Source: an uncultured Dehalococcoidia bacterium
Lineage (GTDB): Bacteria > Chloroflexota > Dehalococcoidia > Lucifugimonadales > UBA3495
Assembly (NCBI GenBank): GCA_951813535.1
Contig: OX638345.1
Coordinates: forward strand, 3,898,608 to 3,962,607
DNA length: 64,000 nt
Direction: 5' to 3'
Part shown: positions 48,468 to 57,611 of the stretch, in pieces
How the letters are laid out: every line of letters begins with the position of its first letter
Position numbering within the stretch: the first letter of the stretch is position 1
Made by a program: the position numbers and the translations under genes
The notes under the pieces: generated by a model
The model's database searches: none
The model's input: only the letters and a program-made list of their open reading frames with translations
What the model was told of the DNA's origin: nothing

Positions 48468-49437
48468 CCGGCCACATCGGCAAGGACGACTGATCGAGAA
48501 GTTGGAGGTGAGAACCCCGCTGATCGTTCCCTCATTTTCAAGCCGCGGGTTTCCTGATGTTGGAGAAATCTATCATGAGATGAAGCATAGGCTACACGGC
48601 GTGTGCTTGGTTAGTTCCTTAGACATGGGTTTGGGTTGCATTCCTACTGACGCGACTGAGGATGTCGATCTCGTAATCATTGACAGTGGTGGGTACGAAC
48701 GTCAGCACTTTGCAAGCGAAAGCGTGGGCTATGCCAACTCCGGCTCCAACGTTGTTTGGTCGAGGCACCTCTACCACGCTATTGCCAGCCTCGTCGACCC
48801 GGCTGCAAACACGATTCGAGTGAATTTCGATGAGATTGGAGCCATTGATGAGCAAATCGGTCAGGCTTTAGAAGATTTCGCATATGCGCCTCAGGCGGCC
48901 TGGGATTTTCTAGTCAAACCCGAACGGCTACACGAGGCGGTCAACGTGGCCAAACTCGCGACGCATACCGACGCATTAAGGCAATTTGACATCGTAGGTG
49001 TTGCTGCCCGCGACGCGTCAACTTCCTTGATCAAACGTTGCAGGACAATAGTTATGCTGAGAGACGCACTGTCGGACGCTGGCCTTAATCCCCCAATCCA
49101 CATTATGGGAGCAATAAGACCGATTGAAGTGCTAACTTATTATTTCTGCGGCGCTGATATTTTTGATGGCCTGAACTGGCTTAGGTACTCGTTCAAAGAA
49201 GAGGGATCTCGACATATTGAAGATGCAGCTTTTGAGACAACGGGCCGTAATCTATCGGACGCAGAGTTACTGCTCACCGAACGGGCTGCCAATCTAGCGC
49301 TGCTTTATCGCCTGCAAGAATCCCTCCGATATTATAGCTCGACTCAGGATATGAATGAACTGGTGAAGGATTTTCCGTCCGCGAAACGGGCCGCCGACAT
49401 CGCTGAGTTGGCGGGGGCAGTGATTTCAACATGCTAA
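48448..49437 (+). CDS. TGT-like protein of a type IV CBASS operon (Cap10-like)
   Basis: A 329-residue protein, started at the ATG at 48448 inside the end of the queC-like gene. It resembles tRNA-guanine transglycosylase: the catalytic-type Asp79 in IIDSGGYE, VRNFDEIGAID-like VNFDEIG, and a barrel end with HIMGAIRPIEVLTYYFCGAD and FDGLNWLRY. The C-terminal zinc site and tRNA-binding tail of housekeeping TGT are not evident. In type IV CBASS such proteins (Cap10) accompany the QueC-like Cap9 and act on the deazaguanine pathway, probably removing or exchanging the base. The operon position supports this, but the reaction is not shown here. Confidence 0.8.
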   Translation: MQSLPDDRPHRQGRLIEKLEVRTPLIVPSFSSRGFPDVGEIYHEMKHRLHGVCLVSSLDMGLGCIPTDATEDVDLVIIDSGGYERQHFASESVGYANSGSNVVWSRHLYHAIASLVDPAANTIRVNFDEIGAIDEQIGQALEDFAYAPQAAWDFLVKPERLHEAVNVAKLATHTDALRQFDIVGVAARDASTSLIKRCRTIVMLRDALSDAGLNPPIHIMGAIRPIEVLTYYFCGADIFDGLNWLRYSFKEEGSRHIEDAAFETTGRNLSDAELLLTERAANLALLYRLQESLRYYSSTQDMNELVKDFPSAKRAADIAELAGAVISTC

Positions 49438-49450
49438 GGAGCAAAAACCC

Positions 49451-50344
49451 ATGGGAGGCTCATCACAAGGCGGCTACTTCCTCCGACCGAGACAGTCAAC
49501 CCATCAGGAGTTGAGCGACGCGGAAATCAACCGTGGTTTGGAAGAGCTACTACGGGAATACAACGAACAAGAACGTGAGGATATCAACCGGCATCTAGAT
49601 GTGCTGCGCGGCAGTTTGGAACTCACGGATGATGACGTGGTACGCATCCTCTTCGGTGGTTCCCAAAGTAAGCATACCGCGGTCAACGGACTGAGCGATG
49701 TTGATGCCCTCGCCATCATCAACGATTCATCATTGTTGGGCGAGCAACCGGCTGCAATCATCCAACGGATGGCAGAGCTCATACAGCAGCGTTTGCCGCA
49801 AACCAACGTAAGCCCTGGCGACTTGGCGGTGACGGTCAAGTACTCGGACGACATTGAGATACAGATCCTGCCGGCGATACGCACGGAAACCGGAGTGCGT
49901 ATCGCCGATCCGGATACCAATCAATGGAGCAATATCGTTCACCCTGATAGATTTGCTCAGAAGTTAACCCAGGTCAATCAGGCAAACAACGGGGGAGTTG
50001 TCCCAACCGTTAAGCTCATGAAAGGTTTGGCGAAACAAGTTATCAGCAGCGATCGGGATAAGATTGCGGGGTACCACATGGAATCCCTAGCGATTGAAGC
50101 TTTCAGCGACTACGACGGCCCGAAAGACCGGAAAAGCATGTTACGACATTTCGCGGACTACTCATCCAAAGCCGTCCTGAAACCTATCGCGGATGTGACA
50201 GGACAGTCGAGATACGTCGATGGCTACCTCGGCCCCGCGAACAGCCCACAGCGTCAGCGAGCGGCGAAAGCGTTCCAGAGAATGCTAAACAAGTTTGATG
50301 CTTGCAAGACCGAAGCGGAATTCAAGAACCTGTTCTGGTCCTGA
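49451..50344 (+). CDS. CD-NTase (cGAS/DncV-like nucleotidyltransferase)
   Basis: A 297-residue protein with AAGGAG eight bases before the ATG and 13 bases after the TGT-like gene. The catalytic site is clear: GGS at 69-71, eleven residues, then Asp83-x-Asp85 in GLSDVDALAI, and a third acidic pair in DDIEIQILPA (Asp134, Glu136). A helical C-terminal half follows. CD-NTases make cyclic oligonucleotides that switch on a CBASS effector upon phage infection. The protein begins MGGSSQGGYF: after methionine removal it has an N-terminal Gly, the residue needed for deazaguanine conjugation in type IV systems. No effector follows; an IS5 element begins 147 bases downstream. Confidence 0.9.
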   Translation: MGGSSQGGYFLRPRQSTHQELSDAEINRGLEELLREYNEQEREDINRHLDVLRGSLELTDDDVVRILFGGSQSKHTAVNGLSDVDALAIINDSSLLGEQPAAIIQRMAELIQQRLPQTNVSPGDLAVTVKYSDDIEIQILPAIRTETGVRIADPDTNQWSNIVHPDRFAQKLTQVNQANNGGVVPTVKLMKGLAKQVISSDRDKIAGYHMESLAIEAFSDYDGPKDRKSMLRHFADYSSKAVLKPIADVTGQSRYVDGYLGPANSPQRQRAAKAFQRMLNKFDACKTEAEFKNLFWS

Positions 50345-50490
50345 TGTGCGGGGATGGCGCCCAATGCAAACCAAGTCCAACCGGTCTCGGATAGTGCCAG
50401 CCGTTCCTGCCCGAAGAGCGATTGTACCAGTTGATCGGATCCGTGGGGAATCTGAACACCAAGGTCTCAACAGCCGGCGGACGTGTCTAA

Positions 50491-51397
50491 GAGAGTGTGT
50501 GACAAATAGGATCAGGCGGGTTGGAGGCGTTTGAGCATCAGGTTGACCATGGCGATATGCACCCATGCCTCGCTGCTCTCGGTGCGCTCTTCGTAGTGCT
50601 TGCTTAACCGTCGGCATCTGCTCAACCAGGCCAGGGTGCGCTCCACCACCCACCGCCTGGGCAAGACTTCGAAGTGGTGGCTGTCCGGCTTGCGCCTGAC
50701 TATGGTCAACATCCAGCCGCCGGTGGCCCAGGCCCACGCCACCAGTTGGCCAGCGTAGCCAGCATCGGCCCAGATCAGCCGCAGTCGGGGGAATCGGCCC
50801 AACAGTTTGACCAATGCCAACTTGGCGCCGTCCCGATCCCCGTGTCGTGGCACGGGGCAGGCTCTGAATGTTGGCGGCATGAACCACCACGGCCAGCAGC
50901 AACCCCATGGTGTCCACGACGATGTGCCGCTGGCGTCCCGTTACCCTTTTGCCAGCGTCGTAACCTCTGGGCCCCCTTTTTCCGTGGTCTTCACCGACTG
51001 GCTGTCAATGATGGCCGCGTTGGGCGTAGCCGTGCGACCCGCACTTTCCCGAACCCGCGCCCGCAGGGTCGACTCCACCCGTTCCCAGGCGCCGTCATCC
51101 CGCCAGTTGCGGAAGTACCACCACACCGTGCCCCAGGGTGGCAGGTCATGGGGCATCAGGCGCCAGGGTATTCCACCCCGGAGCACGTACAGGATGCCGT
51201 TGACCACCTCGCGCAGGTCCGTGGTTCTGGGATGGCCCCTTTGGGTGTCGGGTGACAGCAGGGGCGCCAACTCCTCCCACTGGGCATCGGTCAAATCGCT
51301 GGGATAAGGTTTTCTACTCATGCCCCCAGCCTAACCAGTACCCTTCCCTCACCCCAAGAAGAACCCGCGCACCTTTGCGCCATTGTCACACACCCTC
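50491..51397 (-). mobile_element. IS5-family (IS1031-like) element
   Basis: Ends are GAGAGTGTGTGACAA at 50491 and TTGTCACACACCCTC ending at 51397. TAA flanks both sides (50488-50490 and 51398-51400), fitting the TNA target of this group. The element lies between the CD-NTase gene and the truncated second CD-NTase-like gene. The bases 50345-50490 contain a short frame (from 50364) that runs into the IS and may be the start of a disrupted gene. Confidence 0.85.
50512..51321 (-). pseudogene. IS5-family transposase with two frame breaks
   Basis: The first part (51321-50941) reads PSDLTDAQWEELAPLL, GGIPWRLMPHDLPPW and IIDSQSVKTTEKGG. The frame changes at a run of A and G (GAAAAAGGGGG) into RGYDAGKRVTGRQRHIVVDT, then changes again after HAANIQ. 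There a 25-base insertion containing a 7-bp hairpin (CCCCGTG at 50838 and CACGGGG at 50851) precedes DRDGAKLALVKLLG. The end (WADAGYAG, WVVERTLAWLSRCRRL) is normal. The first break could be programmed slippage; the second is a lesion. Confidence 0.8.
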
Positions 51398-51496
51398 TAA
51401 TCAAATCGAAACACTATCACCAAACCGGAGAATTCACGACTCAGGTGGCGTGGCTGCGAACGGCGGACAGTTCTGCAACGCACGCGAGCCGCTGGG

Positions 51497-52699
51497 TCAA
51501 CCTGCCTGCGCTGCCAGCAGTTTGTCGACCTCACCCTTGTGGCAATGCCGGTATTTGCGGCCGTTCCGGCACGGGCACGGCTTGTTGGGCCCGTGGTTCT
51601 GCTTTTTGTAATTCAGCAGGTCCGTTTCATACTGACGCTTGGCACCCTCGAACCCGTCACGGTGATGGTAGGTTCCCCACAGGTCTGATTCCGCCCGCTC
51701 GACGCCGTAACGAGCGGCGTACGCCAGGCGATAGAAGAACGGGGCCACCAGTTCGTCGATGAAAGGTATGATCCCCCGCCATTCGTCGGTGTTCTGCAGG
51801 CTGAGACAGCAGTGGTTCACATCGGCTCTTTCGTCGAAGAAGTGGAGGTCCGCTATGCCCACGCCCTGTTCTCCCATGATCCGCTGTGCTCGCCCGCCGG
51901 TTTCGTACACGGGCGGCCAGGGCGCCAACTCGGATTTGCCGTGGGTCAGCTGAATCTCGATCGCGAAATCATCCTCGACGTACATCCTGTCCCCCTCTCT
52001 GCGGGGGATATTGATTTTCAATCCTACGCCGGGCCGGTAAGAGGCTTGCACGCGTAGGTTGCCGGACAGGACGTTGGTCTCCGCATCATAAGCCAGTTGC
52101 GGATGACGCTCGGCTAGTTGCTCCAGGTCGGCCGTTGACACCTCTCGGGCGACAAATCGGCGGCCGGTGCCTTCGAGGACGCTGCCGTACTGCTTACGCG
52201 GTTGCACCAGGACTGATGCGGAGGCTGTCGATGCTTGGGTGGCCCGTCGCTGCGCTCCGGCATTCGCGCCTGGCCCTGAGGGAGATCCGGCGTTCCGGTC
52301 CTGCCCTGCGTTAGAATTGCTCCTCAGTTTGAAGTCCTCGCCGAACAGCTTCTGCCAGGCCGCAATGGACTTAGCCTTATCGGTCTCGTCTCTAGCCTGG
52401 CGAGCGGTGCTGGCGTAGACCCCCATGAGGCGACGGAAGTTCTGGTACTGGTTGTCCTCCCAATGCGTGTTGAACGTCAGGTCAGGGTTCGCCGGATTGG
52501 CTATCACCGGTATCTGATCGCACTTCTCCAGCCGCTCATCAATCCGGGTCAGCACGGTGGCCACCGTGTCCGCCATCGTGCTGACCTCTTCACCGTCAGC
52601 ATCTTTCTCCTGTATCGCTTCCCCGGCCAAGGCCGTCAGAATAACGGACGGGACACTGAAGTTGCCCTTGTGATCGCGGAGGAACTTGAGCAGCCTCAC
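51497..52699 (-). pseudogene. N-terminally truncated CD-NTase-like protein with possible E2-like domain and SEC-C tail
   Basis: The first 120 codons (RLLKFLRDHKGNFSVPSVIL, then FNTHWEDNQYQNFR and WQKLFGEDF) match the C-terminal helical part of SMODS/CD-NTase enzymes. Coding similarity extends upstream of 52699 (GNLKRTV), but the catalytic GS-DxD half is absent. After a Ser/Ala/Gly linker (about 125-165) comes a domain with FAIEIQLTHGKS, PPVYETGGR, ADLHFF and NHCCLSL. This recalls the E2-like proteins of type II CBASS, with a candidate Cys. The C-terminus is a SEC-C zinc motif (PCPCRNGRKYRHCH). CD-NTase and SEC-C parts are well supported; the E2-like reading is tentative. Truncation is toward the IS1380 element at 53 kb. 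Confidence 0.65.
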
Positions 52700-52986
52700 G
52701 GTGCGCTTGAGATTTCCTTTAGCCCGAATCCACCGAGGGGATACCGCGGCGGCGATCAGACGAGGGATGCGGGGTCAGGGCATGGGTTGGCGAGGACCGG
52801 ATGCCGGTGAAATGGACGATGGGTAGTGTGGCTGCTACGCCAGGGGATGTTTGCGGCCCGTGGTAGCGGCGTTGGGAGCGATTTTCAGCGCAGACCGCCG
52901 GCGGAGACCGTGAGGGGCCCAGCCTGAGGCGCTGATCGTCCAGGCGTGGGGCGTTATTGTGTATAGGTCAAAGGCGGAGGGCGGCG
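52700..52986. other. Junction between the truncated CD-NTase-like gene and IS1380
   Basis: No gene is visible. The first 80 bases continue the CD-NTase-like frame to a stop near 52777 without recognisable catalytic sequence. The left end of the IS1380 must lie here, but I could not place it. Confidence 0.4.
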
Positions 52987-54360
52987 TCAGGAAGGCAGTG
53001 GCAGGGCGCGCAGTCTCGCCAGGGCACCAGCGAACTGGTTCTGCCAGGGCCAGCCCCGGGGAAGATGCAAAGTGAGACGGCGTGCCTTGCGGGTGATGCG
53101 TCCGGGGAGGGAGAAGAAGCGTCGTCGGAGGGTCTTGGTGGTGATCAGTTGCTCTCCCATGCCGATGCGGGCGGTCCAGCGGGCGAGGTTATGCGCCATC
53201 ACCTGTACTGCCAGCCAGGCGGCGTTGGCGGGGAAGCGCCCCGAGGGCAGGTGATTGAGCCCCACGCCGTACTTGAGATCGCGGATGGCGTTCTCGATCT
53301 CGGCGTGGCGGCGATGGTTGGCCTCCAGTTCCAGGGTGTCGCCGTCTCTATCGGTGATGAAAGCGTGATAGCTGTGGGTGGCAAGCAGCGCGAGTTGGGA
53401 GCCGGGCGTGGGTTTCACTCTGCGGACGATGAGTCGGACCGATACGGCGTCGGGCTCATGCTGAAACGGAGTGTAGGTGGTCTCCGCCACGTCGGCGGCT
53501 CCCTCCATCCAGTAAGGGATGGGCGTCCACTCTGCTTCGGGTATGGCCTCGATGAGATTGCGCACGCTTTGGTACTGGCGTACGGTGATGGAGAAGCGGA
53601 CCTTGGTCTTCCGGCAGACGGCGACGATGTCGTGGTTGTAGAAGCCACTGTCGGCCCGCATGGTCAGTGGCCCGGTGGCCCCCGCGTAGCGCACTCGGCT
53701 GATGGTCTCACGCAGGAAGTGGGCGGCCCCTCGAGCGGTGTTGGCCCGGCCCTGGCGCAGCCGTGCCATCAGCACGTCGCCGGTTCCGGCGGCAACGGCG
53801 AGGAGCGGGTGATAGCCCCGCTGTCCCGCGTAGTTGTGGCGCTGCGCGCCTTCCTTATCCAACCCAAAGGTCTCGCAGACAGTGGAATCAAGATCAATGG
53901 TCAGCGGCTCATCGCCGGGTCCGGCACCAGCCGCCCAGGCCCTCGCCAGCGCCTCTCGGCTCACCCGGTCCAGCTGCCGCACGTGGCCCCATCGGAAACT
54001 CCGCAGGAAGGTCCCCAGCGTGGAAGGCGCCTTGACTGCGCAGCCCAGCACGTGCTCGGTCCCCCCAGCGCGTAGCGCGTCGGCATCATCAATGCAGTCG
54101 CCACCGGCCAATGCCGATGCCACCAACGTCAGTATCTTGTCGCCAGCGTTGGCCCGTCCCGGCGCATCTCCCAAGTCAACGTGGCGGTCAACCAACTCGC
54201 CCAGCCCCAGATGATGGGCCAGGGTAACCGGCAAAAGCAGCCCGGCGTTGGCCACCAAGCGGTGATCGTCGAAGGCGACATGGATGCGGTCAGGACGCTC
54301 AGGTGGTAGCATCCGTTGGGTGTTCCTTGTGAGGGATTGGTTTTCGTTGTCAAAAACCAT
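52987..54360 (-). CDS. IS1380-family transposase
   Basis: A 457-residue intact protein from the ATG at 54360. Catalytic residues are likely in TIDLDSTVCETFG (Asp), MRADSGFYNHDIV (Asp) and HAEIENAIRDLKYG (Glu), typical of IS1380. The right end of the element (GTGGATTGGGGCTTAG) is at about 54436, shared with the broken copy at 40.9-42.1 kb. The insertion cut the surface-protein gene to its right. Confidence 0.9.
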   Translation of the reverse strand: MVFDNENQSLTRNTQRMLPPERPDRIHVAFDDHRLVANAGLLLPVTLAHHLGLGELVDRHVDLGDAPGRANAGDKILTLVASALAGGDCIDDADALRAGGTEHVLGCAVKAPSTLGTFLRSFRWGHVRQLDRVSREALARAWAAGAGPGDEPLTIDLDSTVCETFGLDKEGAQRHNYAGQRGYHPLLAVAAGTGDVLMARLRQGRANTARGAAHFLRETISRVRYAGATGPLTMRADSGFYNHDIVAVCRKTKVRFSITVRQYQSVRNLIEAIPEAEWTPIPYWMEGAADVAETTYTPFQHEPDAVSVRLIVRRVKPTPGSQLALLATHSYHAFITDRDGDTLELEANHRRHAEIENAIRDLKYGVGLNHLPSGRFPANAAWLAVQVMAHNLARWTARIGMGEQLITTKTLRRRFFSLPGRITRKARRLTLHLPRGWPWQNQFAGALARLRALPLPS

Positions 54361-54439
54361 TATCCCCGAAGCCGGGAGCACTTTCTTATCCCATCACCAT
54401 GCCGCCACACCCATCCTTTCGGTGGATTGGGGCTTAGAC

Positions 54440-56059
54440 TGGTAACTAGCACGGTGCTGCCAACCGAATTCAAGCTGATGCATGGTGGTGACGCCCCTTT
54501 GTCTTCGACTGCCACGGCGGTGTCAGCGGTACGGACTGACGGCAAGCACCGCTACGAGTGGTCCTTGACGGTTTCCCCCTGGAGCGACGGGGAAAAGGTC
54601 GCCGTCGCGTTGAAGATCGACCAGTCCGAAGCGACCGGCAAACCCACGATCACGGGCACGACGACGGTCGGCCAGACGCTGACCGCCGACAAGGGCGATA
54701 TCGCCGACGCCAACGGTCTCTCCGATCCGCTCGACAACCTGGAATACCAGTGGATCCGCGTCGACGAGTCAACCACGCCCACGACCGAGACCGACATCAG
54801 CGGCGCGACGTCGTCGACCTATGTGCTGCAGGCCGCCGACTTCGGCAAGAAGATCAAGGTCAAGCTGACGTTCAAGGACCGCGCCGGCTTCGAGGAGTCG
54901 CGCACCAGCGACGCGACCGCCACGATCGACGTCCTGACGCTGCACAGCGACAACGGCGTGCCGCGCGGGGTCTGGGGCAACGACGACACCATCTGGGTGG
55001 CCGAGGACGACTCCGGCACCGACAACAAGATCTTCGCCTACAACCGGGCGACCGGCGCCCGGGACTCCTCCAAGGACTTCGACACCCTGGACGCGGCCGG
55101 CAACAAGGACATCCAGGGCATCTGGTCCGACGGCACCACCATGTTCGTGGTCGACTACGTCGACGACAAGCTCTACGCCTACACCGTGAGCACCAAGGCC
55201 CGCGACAGCGGGAAGGACATCACGCTGATCAGCTTCAACGACGAGCCGAGGGGCATCTGGGGCAACGCCGACACCATCTGGGTGGCCCAGGACGGCACCG
55301 GCACCGACAACAAGATCTTCGCGTACAGGCGCTCCAACGGCAACCGGGACTCCTCCAAGGACTTCGACACCCTGGACGGGGCCGGCAACACCGACGTCGA
55401 GGGCATGTGGTCCGACGGCATCACCATGTGGGTGGCCGACTCCAACAGCGACAAGGTCTACGCCTACAAGATGGCGGACGAGAGCAGGGACCCGGACAAG
55501 GACTTCGACCTGGTTGCGGCCAACGACGACCCCAAGGGCATGTGGAGCGACGGCGACACCGTGTACGTGGTGGACCCCACCGACGACAAGCTCTACCTCT
55601 ACCAGCTGGAAAAGCCCAACGCCACCGGCGCGCCGGCGGTCCGGGGCCCGGGGGACACCGCCGCCTGGTCTGCCACGCTCACCGCGGGGGTTGGCAATGT
55701 AGGGTCCGGGTATCTCACGGACCCGACCTCCGTAGGGTCCCTCAGCCCCGGCGCCACCTTCACCCTGGAGAGCGTGACCTACACCGTCGAGAACCTCTAT
55801 GATGAAGGCAATGATAATCTCACGCTGGATCTGGACCGGGAGATACCGGTTGCGTTCACCCTGAACATCGACGGCACCCCCTCTCATTCGGGCAACGCGA
55901 TTGTCTCGCGAGGAGTTCCTGGAGGCGGTCACCAGTACACCTGGCACGCCACCGGCGTGGTCTGGTCCAACGGCTCCACGGCCCAGGTGTCCCTGACGCC
56001 CTACACCGAACGGGTCTTCGCCGTCGGGGAGGCGCTGGTGGCCGACACCTTCGGGATTA
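54440..56059 (+). pseudogene. Internal fragment of a large surface protein (Ig-like and repeat-propeller domains)
   Basis: A continuous frame runs between two IS elements, with no start and no natural stop. Residues after the IS1380 end include an Ig-like unit (TITGTTTVGQTLTADKGDI, GLSDPLDNLEYQWIRVD, SSTYVLQAADFGKKIKVKL). About four tandem repeats of roughly 55 residues follow, with GxWGNDDTIWVAEDD, DNKIFAYNR and RDSSKDFDTLD, like beta-propeller blades. Further fibronectin/Ig-like sequence follows (ATFTLESVTYTVENLYDEG). Such repeats are typical of very large secreted or cell-surface proteins. The end at 56059 is the exact IS427 insertion point. The fragment cannot be expressed as a normal protein. 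Confidence 0.8.
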
Positions 56060-56866
56060 GGCTCTGTTGACATTTGATTACAATGGCCGCATGTCAAACA
56101 TCAGACTATCACCGGAACAGTGGGTCAGGATTCTCGATTTCTTGCGTGGCCGCACTGGCCTGTACGTCGGCCAGGAAGCGGATTGCCGACGGTTTGTCGA
56201 GGCCGTCTTATGGATCAACCGCTCTGGGGCGCAATGGCGACTGCTGCCTGCCGAGTACGGGAACTGGAACACCGTCTACAAACGGTTCGCCCGTTGGACT
56301 GACCAAGGCGTCTGGGAACAGATGCATCAATGTTTCTCCGACGACCCTGATCTGGAATACCTGATCATTGACAGCACGGTGGTACGGGCGCACCCTTGCG
56401 CGGCGGGAGCGCCCCCCAAAAAGGCGGTCAGGCCGCCCAGTCCCTGGGCCGGAGCCGAGGCGGGTTCAGCACGAAGGTTCACGTGAGCGTGGACGGCTTG
56501 GGCAACCCCTTGCGGTTCATCCTGACCGGAGGGCAACAGCACGACATCACCCAGGCGGAGGGGTTGATCGCGGGTTACGCTGGCGAGCACGTACTGGCCG
56601 ACAAAGGATATGACGCTCGGGAGTTTCGCCAGCACATCCTGGAACTGGGCATGACCCCGGTCATTCCGCCCCGCTCGAACCGCAAGGAACCCGCTGATTA
56701 TGACCGTCATCCGTACCGAGAACGTCATCTGGTGGAATGCTTCATCGGCAAGATGAAACACTATCGCCGGATATTCTCCCGGTTTGAGAAACTGGACACC
56801 AGATACCTGGGCTTCCTGCATTTCACCGCCGCTCTCGTCTGGTTACGGTGAAATGTCAACAGAACC
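56060..56866 (+). mobile_element. IS5-family (IS427 group) element, complete
   Basis: Inverted ends GGCTCTGTTGACATTT (56060) and AAATGTCAACAGAACC (ending 56866) are flanked by TA on both sides. The remnant at 14925-15113 is the left end of a close relative. Confidence 0.88.
56091..56851 (+). CDS. IS427-group transposase made by programmed frameshift
   Basis: The first frame (56091-56486) has the DUF4096-like start (LSPEQWVRILDFLRGRTG, SGAQWRLLPAEYGNW) and the first Asp in YLIIDSTVVRAH. At 56410-56420 the sequence CCCCCCAAAAAGG can slip. The second frame then continues with GGFSTKVHVSVDGLGNPL, VLADKGYDAREF and RHLVECFIGKMKHYRR, ending at 56851. This two-frame structure is normal for the group and so is not counted as damage. 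Confidence 0.85.
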
Positions 56867-57611
56867 TAGCCAGCTAAATGGGATCTATTACGCGGCCGAC
56901 TTTGGCATCCGGGTTAAGGCATACCAGGAACGCCTCTCCGAAGGCCAAGTACGAGAACAATTCGGATTCCTGCTCAACCGGAACGGCAAAATGTCAAGGC
57001 GCAAAGTGAGGCGGTCCGCTCGAGTCACCCAGATCGGGTTGTTGCTGCAACGGTGCGGCATCGCAACTGCCCACGGCAGACGTGCGGATATCGAATTATT
57101 GGACAGCTCTTACGAGGAGTTGGGTCCATATTTCCCCGACCTATACGTGGCGACCACCACGCGTGGGCAGCAGCGATGGAGCGCGCTGGAATTCGCGGAT
57201 TGCGATCCCAATCGCCACAGCGCGCTGGAGCGCCTCCAAATCCACATCTCGGCGTCCAAATGGTGGCGCAGGTGGCAAGACGGAGATCCGGTGCCTGTGT
57301 TTGTGGTGGCGGAGACGCCCGCGATTGAGGCGGCCATCTGGGCGGTGGCCGCAGAGGCGGAACTACCGATTGGGACAATGCTGCTTGCTGAGGTGGTGGC
57401 CCGGTGCGGGTCCGGCGCGGACCCGGAGTGGCGGCTCCAAGTACCGGATGGTCGACGCCCTCAACAGGAAAACCTGGGGGTGCGGCATCCGGATGCGCCC
57501 GCCCAGGGAGCCGCACAGCTATTGGACGCGGGCAGCCGGCCCGAGGCGCCGGCGCAACCTGAGCCGCGAACATCGCCCGTCCAAAGGGCTCTTCGGTCCA
57601 TCTTCGGGTAA
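56867..57611 (+). pseudogene. Replication-relaxation-like protein, 5' end removed by IS427
   Basis: The open frame enters from inside the IS and reads YYAADFGIRVKAYQERLSEG, ARVTQIGLLLQRCG, then ALEFADCDPNRHSALERLQI and VPVFVVAETPAIEAAIWAVA. The W/E...K-W pattern followed by a hydrophobic VFVV strand recalls Replic_Relax/MobC-like proteins of plasmids and integrative elements, but the match is loose. The C-terminal 70 residues are low complexity (Pro/Arg/Gln). The start codon was lost with the insertion. Confidence 0.5.

Noticed and set aside
47910-49437. The QueC- and TGT-like genes as a normal queuosine pathway
   Set aside because: No queD, queE, queF or folE is nearby, the QueC is short, the TGT lacks its usual C-terminal zinc site, and a CD-NTase follows in the same operon.
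54769-56097. A 442-codon open frame on the minus strand opposite the surface-protein fragment
   Set aside because: It mirrors the repeat structure of the plus-strand gene and is rich in Val/Gly/His with no domain signature.
56396-56500. Frame change in the IS427 transposase as a mutation
   Set aside because: A C6A5 slippery run at the junction and the known two-frame structure of this group make programmed frameshifting the better reading.
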